Under the pieces are notes generated by a model. The model was not told the DNA's origin and ran no database searches. It was given only the letters and a program-made list of their open reading frames with translations. A stretch of DNA of 34,984 nt. Source: Pseudomonadota bacterium (GTDB lineage: Bacteria > Pseudomonadota > Gammaproteobacteria > Eutrophobiales > Eutrophobiaceae). This document shows, piece after piece, positions 26,973 through 34,984 of this stretch (position 1 is the first letter of the stretch; each line of letters starts with the position of its first letter). A program made the position numbers and the translations under genes. The stretch is from assembly GCA_022574295.1 (NCBI GenBank), contig JACZSJ010000012.1, positions 1 to 34,984 of the forward strand. The letters run 5' to 3'.

Positions 26973-28639
26973 GAATCCCTTAAGGGAATCGTTCTATTAA
27001 AGACCGGCTTGCCCGCTTTGGAATTTTTTGACTCTACATTAAAATATCCCAGACGTTCAAACTGAAATTGATCGCCTGCTTTTGCTTTTGAAAGACTGGG
27101 TTCTAACTTGGCATTATCCAGGATTTCTATGGACTCCGGATTTAAAAATTCTTTCCAGTCCCTATCATGTTGATTACTGTCTGGTTCAGGATCATTAAAC
27201 AAACGATCATAAACGCGCACCTCTGCATCCAGCGCGTGTTCTGCAGAAACCCAGTGAATCGTTCCCCTGACCTTTCTACCATCCGGTGCATTACCCCCTT
27301 TTGTTTCAGGATCATAAGTGCAGCGTAATTCAACCACATCACCATGCTCATCTTTGATAATTTCATTACAGGTAATGAAATAAGCGTAGCGCAAACGTAC
27401 TTCTCGTCCCGGTCCAAGGCGGAAAAATTTCCTTGGCGGTTCTTCCATGAAATCATCATGCTCTACATAGATGACTTTTGAGAAAGGCACTATTCGACTT
27501 CCCATGTCCGGATCATTTGGATGATACGGTGCATCCAGTTCTTCACTTTGATCATCAGGATAATTTTCAATCACCACACGTAACGGTTTAAGGACACCCA
27601 TGACTCTTCGTGTTGTTTTATCAAGATCTTCCCGAACACAATTTTCCAGGACAGACATATCTATAATGGTGTCATTTTTGGTCACGCCGATGCGCTCACA
27701 AAAATCTCTGATGGCCGCTGCAGTGTAACCACGTCGACGCATACCGGCGATGGTTAACATACGGGGGTCATCCCAACCATCGACATAATCACCCGTCACT
27801 AACTCATTTAATTTTCGTTTACTGGTCACTGTATAGCTCAGATTAAGGCGTGAGAATTCTATTTGTTGTGGATGACATGGAATGGGCAATTGTTCCAGAA
27901 ACCAGTCATAAAGAGGACGATGATCCTCAAACTCCAGAGTACAGAGAGAATGCGTGATGCCTTCAAGAGCATCAGAAATACCATGAGTGAAATCGTACAT
28001 GGGATAAATACACCATTCATTTCCAGTACGATAATGATGAGCCTTCTTAATACGATAAATGGCAGGATCACGAAGATTCATGTTAGGTGAAGCCATATCA
28101 ATCTTCGCACGCAATATATATTTTCCATCTTCAAATTCACCTGCACGCATGCGCTCAAACAAATCGATATTTTCTTCAATAGAACGACCACGATCAGGAC
28201 TTGCCTTGCCGGGCTGCTTCAGTGTTCCCCGATATTCACGAATCTCCTCAAGACTCAAGCTCTCCACATAAGCCTTTCCAGCCTTGATAAGCATCACGGC
28301 ATAATCATAAAGTTGCTGGTAATAGTCTGATGCAAAAAATAATCTGTCCTGCCAATCAAACCCAAGCCAGCGAACATCTTCCTTGATGGCTTCTACATAT
28401 TCGAGGTCTTCTTTTTCCGGGTTTGAATCATCAAAACGTAAATTACACAGCCCACCTTCATGCTCTTCAGCAATACCGAAATTCAAGCAAATGGATTTAG
28501 CATGACCAATATGCAGATAACCATTCGGTTCGGGGGGGAAACGCGTATGTACACGGCCTTCATTTTTATTTTGTTTCAAATCATCCGCAATGATGTTGCG
28601 AATAAAATTTGATGACAATATTTTCTCTTCGTTACTCAT
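26954..28639 (-). CDS. glnS: Glutaminyl-tRNA synthetase
   Basis: This 561-residue class I synthetase charges tRNA-Gln. The HIGH motif is in [16 protein letters not shown] (residues 35-50) and the KMSKS equivalent is [30 protein letters not shown] and [16 protein letters not shown] are family-specific, and the C-terminal anticodon-binding beta barrels are complete. Direct tRNA-Gln charging is typical of Gammaproteobacteria and some Betaproteobacteria. Upstream lies a 160-base gap with a long palindrome. Confidence 0.97.
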   Translation of the reverse strand: MSNEEKILSSNFIRNIIADDLKQNKNEGRVHTRFPPEPNGYLHIGHAKSICLNFGIAEEHEGGLCNLRFDDSNPEKEDLEYVEAIKEDVRWLGFDWQDRLFFASDYYQQLYDYAVMLIKAGKAYVESLSLEEIREYRGTLKQPGKASPDRGRSIEENIDLFERMRAGEFEDGKYILRAKIDMASPNMNLRDPAIYRIKKAHHYRTGNEWCIYPMYDFTHGISDALEGITHSLCTLEFEDHRPLYDWFLEQLPIPCHPQQIEFSRLNLSYTVTSKRKLNELVTGDYVDGWDDPRMLTIAGMRRRGYTAAAIRDFCERIGVTKNDTIIDMSVLENCVREDLDKTTRRVMGVLKPLRVVIENYPDDQSEELDAPYHPNDPDMGSRIVPFSKVIYVEHDDFMEEPPRKFFRLGPGREVRLRYAYFITCNEIIKDEHGDVVELRCTYDPETKGGNAPDGRKVRGTIHWVSAEHALDAEVRVYDRLFNDPEPDSNQHDRDWKEFLNPESIEILDNAKLEPSLSKAKAGDQFQFERLGYFNVESKNSKAGKPVFNRTIPLRDSWSKKR

Positions 28640-28726
28640 TACATCCGATCTCTGGCATCAATCTCTGGACACATCTTCTGGCCACGACTAAATAAGGCGG
28701 GCATTGTACCCGAATAAGGATAAACG

Positions 28727-28773
28727 TATACCCAAACTGCTTGGAAACGCAGGTTTCAAGCAGTTTGGGTATA
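28727..28773. terminator. Long near-perfect palindrome between ubiI and glnS
   Basis: TATACCCAAACTGCTTGGAAAC pairs with GTTTCAAGCAGTTTGGGTATA, with one extra G and a GCAG loop. It lies between two genes on the same strand, 28 bases after the ubiI stop, and could end that transcript. There is no U-run, so it may instead be a dispersed palindromic repeat. Confidence 0.5.
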
Positions 28774-28800
28774 AATGCCAGAAATTTGGATCAGACGTGA

Positions 28801-30039
28801 TTAAAAATGACTGCGGGCGAGATCGGGTAAATCTCCCGCCAGACCCATCGCACGTTTCATCACTTCATGTTTAATGGGTTTAATTGAGTCAAACATATCC
28901 ATCCCTACATTACGTAACCAGGATAATCCTGTTGTTTTATTCTCAAATAAATATTTAAACCCTTCCATGGTCATCATCATGGTTCTGTTTTCACCCTTGC
29001 GCCAGCGCTCATATTTGCGGAGGACAGAAAATGCACCGATGTCTCTGCCTTTCTCTCTTGCCTGCAAAATAATCTCGGCCAGACTGGCCACATCCAGTAA
29101 ACCCATATTTGCCCCCTGGCCTGCCAGGGGGTGAATTCGATGTGCTGCATCTCCTACCAGGGCAAGACGCGGTCGACAATATTCGTCTGCCTGGGCACGA
29201 GCCAACGGAAATGTTGTACGTGAATCGGTATGAATAATTTCACCTGCATGATATGCAAATGCTTCAGCCAGGACTTTATTAAATACTTTTTCATCGAGGT
29301 TTTTTAATTCTGCTGCATGTTCTGGTGTTGTTGACCAGACAATCCCGCATTGATTGGGCTGCGCCATGGGCAGAAAAGCCAGAGGCCCACGAGTTAAGAA
29401 TCTTTGACAGGCAACTTCCTGATGTGGCAATTCTGTTTCAACCACACATGCCAGGGCATGTTGATGATAATCATGGATTTTAAAATTAATGCCCGCCAAT
29501 CTTCTAATTGTGGATGACTGGCCATCGGCTGCCACCAACAGGCTGGCCGATAATTGCCGACCATCATCCAGTCCCACATAAATTTTATCTTTTTCGGTCC
29601 TGAGTATTTTTACTTCTGCGGGGCGATACCAGCTGACATGATCGGACTTGTTTAATGCGGTTTCCAGTGCCTGCTCAAGAATCCTTTGCTCAACGATATA
29701 ACCCATGACAGGCTCATACAAATCGGCACTGTCAAAATTCACTTCCCCCAGGCCATTCTCATCCCAGATATGCATCTTGCGGAAACAAGCAAGACGATCT
29801 TTGGGTATTTTATCCCAGGCCCCGATTGACTGGAGAATATTTTTCGAGGCGATGGTGATCGCCAGTGCTCTCGGATCAGTGCGACTTTGGTCGCCGGTGT
29901 CTTGATCTTTGTCGGCTGGATTTGCTTCGACTAAAGCACACGTGACACCACTATTTTTCAGGAGAGCTGTCAGACTTGCACCTGCGACACCCGCGCCAAT
30001 AATAATGACATCCACATGAATATGCCCGGAAGTATTCAA
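28801..30039 (-). CDS. ubiI: Ubiquinone-biosynthesis FAD monooxygenase (UbiI/VisC type)
   Basis: This 412-residue flavoprotein hydroxylates a ring position during ubiquinone synthesis. The FAD fold starts with DVIIIGAGVAGASLTALL; the middle motif is LLVAADGQSSTIRRLAGI, and GDAAHRIHPLAGQGANMGLLD completes the UbiH/UbiF/COQ6 signature. The order UPF0149-pepP-ubiH-ubiI matches E. coli ygfB-pepP-ubiH-ubiI, where ubiI carries out C5 hydroxylation; that is the basis for the symbol. It abuts ubiH, with no bases between them. Confidence 0.85.
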   Translation of the reverse strand: MNTSGHIHVDVIIIGAGVAGASLTALLKNSGVTCALVEANPADKDQDTGDQSRTDPRALAITIASKNILQSIGAWDKIPKDRLACFRKMHIWDENGLGEVNFDSADLYEPVMGYIVEQRILEQALETALNKSDHVSWYRPAEVKILRTEKDKIYVGLDDGRQLSASLLVAADGQSSTIRRLAGINFKIHDYHQHALACVVETELPHQEVACQRFLTRGPLAFLPMAQPNQCGIVWSTTPEHAAELKNLDEKVFNKVLAEAFAYHAGEIIHTDSRTTFPLARAQADEYCRPRLALVGDAAHRIHPLAGQGANMGLLDVASLAEIILQAREKGRDIGAFSVLRKYERWRKGENRTMMMTMEGFKYLFENKTTGLSWLRNVGMDMFDSIKPIKHEVMKRAMGLAGDLPDLARSHF

Positions 30040-31308
30040 CTATGCGGACTCCTGCCCAGGCAACAAAAACGATTTGCACACCAGGGACGGCTGATGACCC
30101 CAAAAGCCCATGGCGCATCGAGCAAATCGATGCTTCAGTGGTGGGACTAAGTCAGTTGCCAGCATGACAAGATCTCGCGCAATGATCTTGACTACCTGTC
30201 TGTTATAAAAACTTTCGGCCAGCCTGTCTGTGAAACGCAACACACGCTGCTGGTCATCTTTTCTGGATTCCAGATAGGATGACAACAGTGTGAGTTCACC
30301 GATATCCAGATTCTTTTCCTGGGCCTCGATTAATTTTTCAGCAAGTGCTGCTGCATCACGTAAACCAAGATTGAATCCCTGCGCACCATTCGGATGGACT
30401 GCATGTGCAGCATTCCCCAGAATAACTGCACGATGTTTTACCTGTTCTTCCACTTGCAACATTTTTAACGGATAACTTTTCCGCTGACCTAACTTTGAAA
30501 AATTGCCCAGACGACGACCAAAACGTTGCAACAAAACATCCAGAAAACCCTGTTCCTCCAACTGCAAATATTTTTCCGCATCAGCTGCGGCGACAGTAAA
30601 TACCAGGATACAACGTTGTTGTGTGTATGGTAACAAAGCTAAGGGGCCGCTCTCGGTAAAGCGTTCATATGCCGTATCGTTATGGGGCCTTTCCGGGATA
30701 ACATTGCTGACAATTGCGACCTGTTTATAATCCTTAACACTCGTTTCTATACCTAGCATGCCTCTTGTCCTGGATTCTGTGCCATCAGCCGCCACTAATA
30801 AGCTACTGGTGATTGTCTTTTCTGTCCCATCAATATTCACTTTGACGCTGGCCGTAGAATCCGATATTTCCACATCAGTAACAGATGCAGGGCACAATAA
30901 ATCTATATTATCTGACGCCTCAATGCATTGCATAAATGCCTTGCCCAGTTCGCGGGCCAATACCACGTAACCGAGTGCCGATACCCCCATTGATGCTGCA
31001 TCCAACCTGACGAACCCAAAATGATGCTGATCAGACACATGTATATTTTTGATAGGGTTTGCGTGGAGAGAAATATTCTGCCAAAGCCCAAGATTATCGA
31101 GAATGTTTTTTGATGACAAAGAAATTGATAAACCTCTGTCATCATAACTGGGCTGAATATCAGCCTTTGCTGATACCGCCTCAATGACGGCTATCTTGAG
31201 ACTGCTGCTGCTATTGTTATTGCTTAGAGCACAGGCCAATGCCGCACCCACTGCGCCACCACCGATGATAATAATGTCATAGTCATGGTTCATAATTAAG
31301 TTTTGCAA
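30040..31308 (-). CDS. ubiH: 2-octaprenyl-6-methoxyphenol hydroxylase
   Basis: This 422-residue FAD monooxygenase is a paralogue of the next gene. It has DIIIIGGGAVGAALACAL, LLVAADGTESRTRGMLGI and GNAAHAVHPNGAQGFNLGLRD; the Asn in GNAAH and the FNLGLRD form are characteristic of UbiH. It hydroxylates ring carbon 1 (UbiH position) in aerobic ubiquinone synthesis. Two starts are possible, at residue 1 or residue 6 (MNHDYDIII); the second gives the more usual N-terminus. It is preceded by pepP 41 bases upstream. Confidence 0.88.
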   Translation of the reverse strand: MQNLIMNHDYDIIIIGGGAVGAALACALSNNNSSSSLKIAVIEAVSAKADIQPSYDDRGLSISLSSKNILDNLGLWQNISLHANPIKNIHVSDQHHFGFVRLDAASMGVSALGYVVLARELGKAFMQCIEASDNIDLLCPASVTDVEISDSTASVKVNIDGTEKTITSSLLVAADGTESRTRGMLGIETSVKDYKQVAIVSNVIPERPHNDTAYERFTESGPLALLPYTQQRCILVFTVAAADAEKYLQLEEQGFLDVLLQRFGRRLGNFSKLGQRKSYPLKMLQVEEQVKHRAVILGNAAHAVHPNGAQGFNLGLRDAAALAEKLIEAQEKNLDIGELTLLSSYLESRKDDQQRVLRFTDRLAESFYNRQVVKIIARDLVMLATDLVPPLKHRFARCAMGFWGHQPSLVCKSFLLPGQESA

Positions 31309-31349
31309 CCCTGGGATGATATTCTTAGAGGCAACATCCTGAATCAGGC

Positions 31350-32663
31350 TCAGTCAACATTCGCCATTAACGTTTCTATCTCGGCAACTGTTTTTGGTAT
31401 ATCTTTGCTAAGCACATCATGACCACCTTTAGTCACCAGAACATCGTCCTCGATTCTGACACCGATATTCCACCATTTTTTTGCCAAGCCTTTTGAACCG
31501 GCCGGTAAATACAATCCCGGTTCAACTGTCAAGACCATGCCCGGTTCCAACATTCGCCAGTCGCCACCCACTTTGTAATCGCCAACATCATGTACATCCA
31601 TACCCAGCCAGTGACCGGTACGATGCATATAATATTTAGCGTAGGCGCGATCCTTAATCAGCGTACTCACCCTGCCCTTGAGAATACCCAGGGCAAGCAG
31701 TCCCTCAGTAATCACTTGTATCGCAGCTTCGTGGGGATCATTCCAGTGATTGCCCGGTCTTACCTGCTCTATGGCAGCCAACTGTGCACTCAAAACAACC
31801 TCATAGATCTCTTTTTGTGCCCTGGTAAATTTTCCATTAACAGGGAATGTACGCGAAATATCACTTGCATAGCCTTCATATTCAGCGCCAGCATCTATCA
31901 GTAAAATATCACCGTCTCTGAGCTCATCCTGATTGTCTGTGTAGTGAAGAATACAGCTATTTGCCCCGCCACCAACAATCGAAGGATAGGCAGAAAACCT
32001 GGCCCCCTGTTGCATAAATTTATAAACAATTTCGGCTTCAAGTTGATATTCCATCAAACCCGGCTGGCATGCCTGCATTGCACTTTTATGTGCAACAGCC
32101 GAGATCCTGGCCGCTTTACGCATTGCTGAAATCTCCTGACGGCTTTTATAAAGTCGCATGTCATGCAGAATATGCGTTAGTGAGATGAACTCATCCGGCG
32201 CATTGATTCCTGTACGCGCCTTATCCCGAACCTCATTCACCCAGCTCAGGACGCGCTGGTCAAAAACTGCATCATGCCCCATGGTGTAAAATATACGCTC
32301 TCTATCTTCAAGCATATTGGGCAAGATATCATCCATATCTTCTATCGGAAAAGCATCATCTGCACCATAAATCTTACAGGCCCCTTCCAGGCCGGCACGC
32401 TTGCCATCCCAGGTTTCTTTTTTCGGATCACGCTCCCGACAAAATAAAATATATTCGCCATGTGGTCGATCAGGAACGATAACGGCCACCGCCTCAGGTT
32501 CTGGATAGGCTGTCAGGTAATAAAAATCACTATCAGGTCGAAATGGAAATTCAACATCATTATTTCTGATGTGTACCGAGGCTGTCGGCAAGATAGCAAC
32601 ACTTTCGTTGCCCATCATATCCATTAAACGCTTACGACGACGCTTAAACTCCTTTGCATCCAC
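31350..32663 (-). CDS. pepP: Xaa-Pro aminopeptidase
   Basis: This 437-residue metallopeptidase removes N-terminal residues before proline. The dinuclear metal ligands are recognisable: Asp in LLIDAGAEYEGYASDISRTF (both aspartates), His in TGHWLGMDVHDVG, Glu in LTVEPGLYLP and Glu in GVRIEDDVLVT. The N-terminal creatinase-like domain begins EFKRRRKRLMDMM. The length is that of E. coli PepP. Its start overlaps the UPF0149 stop by one base. Confidence 0.95.
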   Translation of the reverse strand: MDAKEFKRRRKRLMDMMGNESVAILPTASVHIRNNDVEFPFRPDSDFYYLTAYPEPEAVAVIVPDRPHGEYILFCRERDPKKETWDGKRAGLEGACKIYGADDAFPIEDMDDILPNMLEDRERIFYTMGHDAVFDQRVLSWVNEVRDKARTGINAPDEFISLTHILHDMRLYKSRQEISAMRKAARISAVAHKSAMQACQPGLMEYQLEAEIVYKFMQQGARFSAYPSIVGGGANSCILHYTDNQDELRDGDILLIDAGAEYEGYASDISRTFPVNGKFTRAQKEIYEVVLSAQLAAIEQVRPGNHWNDPHEAAIQVITEGLLALGILKGRVSTLIKDRAYAKYYMHRTGHWLGMDVHDVGDYKVGGDWRMLEPGMVLTVEPGLYLPAGSKGLAKKWWNIGVRIEDDVLVTKGGHDVLSKDIPKTVAEIETLMANVD

Positions 32664-33235
32664 TAATGTAGTACCTCTGGTGCTTGTTTTTCCGGCTTGT
32701 CCGCAGAATCTGTATTGTCCTGCAAGTCTTCAAATATAAACAGGGTTCCCATCCGCACATATTCAGTCAGCTCCATCAGGGCGAAGTCATTCCCCCGATC
32801 TGATCCATCTTCGTTGTCGGTATCCAAACGGGCTATTTTGTAAAAATCATCAATTAATTCCTTTGCTTCAGAGGGAATTTGCCCCTGATTTACCCCAGAC
32901 AAACCGAGACCACTCATAAATCCCTGACACCATTCGGCAAGTGAACGACTTCTCTCTGCCAACGAGTCATCTTCGTTCGCAAGTAACAGCGCTAACTCGA
33001 GATCGGATGAGTACATCTGCGTTTCAATCTCTTCAGCCAACGCCTTTAATTGGATAAAACATTCCTCCGGATTAACGATTTCATCAGTATTGAGCAAAAA
33101 ATAGTCCCTTAATTGTTGTTCCTGAACCTGCCCATTGCCACAAACCAACGCACATAGAAAACCATGGCATTCTGATGCGTGAATCCCGGCCCCTGAGGCG
33201 ATTAATATTTCATTTAACGCATCATAATCTTGCAT
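32663..33235 (-). CDS. UPF0149 (YgfB/YecA-like) family protein
   Basis: This 190-residue acidic protein starts DYDALNEILIASGAGIHASE and has CHGFLCALVCGNG and LAEWCQGFMSGLGL, the hallmarks of the UPF0149/YgfB family. The family's role is not well settled; the gene is regularly found upstream of pepP-ubiH, as here. It is soluble and has no signal peptide. It leads the ygfB-pepP-ubiH-ubiI operon and is divergent from the TIGR02449/zapA pair. Confidence 0.88.
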   Translation of the reverse strand: MQDYDALNEILIASGAGIHASECHGFLCALVCGNGQVQEQQLRDYFLLNTDEIVNPEECFIQLKALAEEIETQMYSSDLELALLLANEDDSLAERSRSLAEWCQGFMSGLGLSGVNQGQIPSEAKELIDDFYKIARLDTDNEDGSDRGNDFALMELTEYVRMGTLFIFEDLQDNTDSADKPEKQAPEVLH

Positions 33236-33366
33236 GATATCAATAATTTCGGAATACCTAAGCTTAGATTCACAGGATGAACCAAATTTTAATGGGAAAT
33301 CCGGTGAATCTACTTCTAAATTTATAGTACCTATACTGCTTTTACCGTGTATATACCTTGTATATC

Positions 33367-33395
33367 TTGACCGCTACCACCGGTCGCTCTATATT
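33367..33395 (+). promoter_or_regulatory. Promoter of the TIGR02449-zapA pair
   Basis: TTGACC (33367-33372), a 17-base spacer and TATATT (33390-33395) form a good sigma-70 promoter, about 78 bases before the first gene. The rest of the 237-base divergent gap shows no clear operator. Confidence 0.65.
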
Positions 33396-33472
33396 GGGTG
33401 AGTGATGCATGAATAATAACAAATAATCAGGGATTTTTGACCACAGACAGGCACAATTTTTCGGGATAAATC

Positions 33473-33697
33473 ATGACAGATCAAAACAACGAAACGGTAG
33501 ATCTTAAAGCACTGGAAACTCGTGTTGATGAATTAATCAGCACAGTCGGTAAATTAACATCAGAAAACACCGCCCTGCGTAGCCAGCAGAATAATCTGGT
33601 CACTGAACGTGCTGTGCTGATAGAAAAAACAGAACTGGCCAGAACCCGAATTGAATCAATGATTTCCAGACTACGTTCCATGGAAACGCGTCCGTGA
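33473..33697 (+). CDS. TIGR02449 family coiled-coil protein (ZapB-like)
   Basis: This 74-residue protein is a single coiled coil (ALETRVDELISTVGKLTSEN, TALRSQQNNLVTERAVLIEK) ending RLRSMETRP. It matches the TIGR02449 family, which always lies just upstream of zapA in Gammaproteobacteria and resembles ZapB, the partner of ZapA in the division ring. A GGGATAA site precedes the ATG. Its end overlaps zapA by four bases. Confidence 0.85.
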   Translation: MTDQNNETVDLKALETRVDELISTVGKLTSENTALRSQQNNLVTERAVLIEKTELARTRIESMISRLRSMETRP

Positions 33698-34005
33698 GTG
33701 AAACAAAGCCTGCCAGCGTCACCATCCTTGATAAAGAATACCTCATTGCATGTAGCGATGAGGAGCGAGAGCTGTTAGATGACGCAGCAAGCCTGCTTAA
33801 TGACAAAATGCAGGAGGTAAAAATCTCGGGGAAAGTCATCGGTAGTGAACGGATTGCGGTGCTGGCAGCATTAAATATCGCACATGAAATGCTTGCATAC
33901 AAAATTAAAAACGAGAGCTATACTTCGAATGTAGACGGTTTGATCCGTCGCTTACAGAATAAAATAGACGATGCCCTGATGAAGGGTAATCAGATAGGAA
34001 TTTAA
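33694..34005 (+). CDS. zapA: Cell division protein ZapA
   Basis: This 103-residue protein stabilises FtsZ filaments. It shows the typical VTILDKEYLIACSDEERELL start, LLNDKMQEVKISGKVIGSER and IAVLAALNIAHEMLA, then a C-terminal coiled coil. The start is a GTG (GTGA overlap with the previous stop). The 6S RNA gene follows 41 bases later, the same order as in E. coli. Confidence 0.92.
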   Translation: MSETKPASVTILDKEYLIACSDEERELLDDAASLLNDKMQEVKISGKVIGSERIAVLAALNIAHEMLAYKIKNESYTSNVDGLIRRLQNKIDDALMKGNQIGI

Positions 34006-34046
34006 AAGTTTAACGACGCTGAATTGTAGTAGCGACGAGCAGTTAT

Positions 34047-34232
34047 GGGTATCTTCTGCAGTGTTCGCCAACAGGCTGGTGGTAACTTGAGCCTACTCTA
34101 CATTACCAGGGGACATTATTTGTGACGTTGTGTGCATGTCCATTCGTGGGAAGCCTGATATGTCAAAATTCGTTCCCACTTGAACTCACGGTTCAAGTTC
34201 TGAGGTTTGTAGCGGCACTGCGGTTGATATCC
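34047..34232 (+). ncRNA. ssrS: 6S RNA
   Basis: The region folds into one long hairpin. GGGTATC..CTGCAGTG at the 5' end pairs with CACTGCGG..GATATCC at the 3' end. The 3' half holds ACTTGAACTCACGGTTCAAGT, the conserved 6S hairpin (E. coli CCTTGAACC...GGTTCAAGG), and then GTAGCGGCACTGCGG. Length (about 185) and place after zapA both agree with 6S RNA, which binds the sigma-70 holoenzyme in stationary phase. The ends are estimated from pairing. Confidence 0.88.
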
Positions 34233-34325
34233 GCCTAATTTTTCTTGTATTTTTCCTTTCTCGTAGCATTCATTTACATGGGTTTTTAGTTTTTCGCTTC
34301 GTTTCAGGCTGGTTTCGCTGGCTGC

Positions 34326-34592
34326 TTATGCTGCGTTTTCGTGTTTAATGTCCCAATTAGGAAAAACCAAGACCGCAGGATGGCACTTAAGTGCGCGGGC
34401 AAGGTGCTTGGCACGCTCAACACCGAGATTCACTCGATCATTTTCAATCGCAGAGATAGTAGATTGGGGGATCCCCGCAATTTTTGCTAAATCATTCTGG
34501 CTCATCTCCTGTAATTCTCGGATGATACGGACGGACTCTCCAACAGAGACATTGATTTGTTTTTTCGCAATTTTATAATCTTTCATATTCAT
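34326..34592 (-). CDS. XRE-family antitoxin
   Basis: This 88-residue protein has a Cro/C1-type helix-turn-helix (IRELQEMSQNDLAKIAGIPQ, then STISAIENDR), preceded by a short N-terminal arm and followed by LARALKCHPAVLVFPNWD. It overlaps the upstream toxin gene by 20 bases. As in other toxin-first pairs (HigBA order) the antitoxin should neutralise the toxin and repress the shared promoter. Confidence 0.85.
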   Translation of the reverse strand: MNMKDYKIAKKQINVSVGESVRIIRELQEMSQNDLAKIAGIPQSTISAIENDRVNLGVERAKHLARALKCHPAVLVFPNWDIKHENAA

Positions 34593-34869
34593 TTCTTCGA
34601 TAATCGTGGGCAGTAATATTTACGATCTGCACTAGTACTTGACCCCGTACGATTTTATAAATGACTCGATACTTCAATCCTAATCGTGATGATCGGCAAC
34701 CCTTCCATTCACCACGAAGAGATTCATCGTGAAATCCTTTAATTAAGCGTAATCCTTCAGGGCCGGAAACGGTAACGAGATCTTTCCATTTTTCATATCT
34801 CTTCAATATTTCGTCTGGTATTGAGCTTAATTGCCGAGAAACACGGCGGTGTTCATAAATGAGCCACAT
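34573..34869 (-). CDS. RelE/HigB-like toxin
   Basis: This 98-residue basic protein has the RelE/ParE fold signatures: YEHRRVSRQLSSIPDEILKR at the start, GFHDESLRGEWKGCRSSRLG and the closing YRVIYKIVRGQVLVQIVNIT with AHDYRR. RelE-superfamily toxins of this type cut mRNA on the ribosome; that activity is inferred from the family. The toxin is first in the operon. The preceding palindrome is the likely operator. Confidence 0.85.
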   Translation of the reverse strand: MWLIYEHRRVSRQLSSIPDEILKRYEKWKDLVTVSGPEGLRLIKGFHDESLRGEWKGCRSSRLGLKYRVIYKIVRGQVLVQIVNITAHDYRRNEYERL

Positions 34870-34871
34870 AC

Positions 34872-34902
34872 CATATAAAGTATATATATCATATTTAGTA
34901 TG
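34872..34902 (-). promoter_or_regulatory. Palindromic AT-rich operator/promoter of the toxin-antitoxin pair
   Basis: CATATAAAG at one end and TTTAGTATG at the other are the outer halves of a 31-base imperfect palindrome centred on ATATATAT, three bases upstream of the toxin ATG. This is the usual position for autoregulation by an XRE antitoxin. Confidence 0.5.
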
Positions 34903-34906
34903 TCAA

Positions 34907-34915
34907 GGGGGGGGG
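34907..34915. repeat. Run of nine G
   Basis: A nine-base homopolymer lies upstream of the toxin gene, next to its operator. It is prone to slippage and to sequencing error. Confidence 0.6.
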
Positions 34916-34936
34916 TTAGCTTCGATTAAGTAGTGA

Positions 34937-34984
34937 TTCCGCCTTTTAGCGGCGTGTACCTTTTCTTTGTGCAAACGAAAGAAA
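34937..34984. repeat. GTACCTTTTCTTT hairpin repeat, copy 3 (cut by window end)
   Basis: TTCCGCCTTTTAGCGGCGTG followed by TACCTTTTCTTTG matches the reverse complement of 14528-14564 almost base for base. The second arm of the hairpin is cut off at the window edge. Confidence 0.7.

Noticed and set aside
1-34984. CRISPR arrays, tRNA, rRNA genes, prophage or full insertion sequences
   Set aside because: I looked for regular direct repeats, tRNA-like cloverleaf ends and transposase or integrase ORFs and saw none.

Overview
The window looks like a chromosomal segment of a free-living or environmental gammaproteobacterium. The evidence is the gene order UPF0149-pepP-ubiH-ubiI beside a TIGR02449/zapA pair and a 6S RNA, an MSHA-type pilus locus, and a central-carbon cluster tkt-gap-pgk-pyk-fba of the kind seen in autotrophic Gamma- and Betaproteobacteria. 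No ribulose-bisphosphate carboxylase is present here, so autotrophy is only a suggestion. Genus cannot be given from the sequence alone.

Left part (1-9489, minus strand): an MSHA / type IV pilus assembly operon read right to left as sigma-54 response regulator, mshM (AAA ATPase), mshL (secretin), mshN (TPR), mshE (c-di-GMP-type assembly ATPase), mshG (inner-membrane platform), then an unlisted partial gene that overlaps mshG and runs off the left edge. Genes abut or overlap by a few bases.

Methyl cycle (9591-15829): metF and ahcY on the minus strand, with a convincing SAH riboswitch and a promoter in front of ahcY, then metK, also minus. Two kinds of intergenic palindromic repeat lie between ahcY and metF. 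Between ahcY and metK sits a foreign-looking, AT-rich island of small unknown genes. It carries the marks of integron gene cassettes: attC-like sites, and cassette starts that are exact complements of the R'' box at the far end. No integrase is in the window, so it is a cluster of attC sites lacking an integrase (CALIN-like).

Middle (15984-24416, plus strand): a thioredoxin/AhpC-fold protein, a structured intergenic element, then tkt, gap, pgk, pyk and a class I fructose-bisphosphate aldolase, followed by a small unknown gene. Two different MITE-like elements with perfect 20- and 25-bp terminal inverted repeats flank pgk; the first ends two bases before the pgk start codon.

Right part: a decayed Sel1-like fragment, a parvulin, then on the minus strand a small lipoprotein, beta-carbonic anhydrase, purC and glnS (overlapping), ubiI, ubiH, pepP and a UPF0149 gene. 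A promoter drives the TIGR02449/zapA pair on the plus strand; 6S RNA follows. A toxin-antitoxin pair with an AT-rich palindromic operator closes the window, next to a nine-G run and an inverted copy of a repeat also seen at 14.5 kb.

The most unusual parts are the integron-cassette cluster and the MITE-like elements embedded in the glycolytic/Calvin operon.
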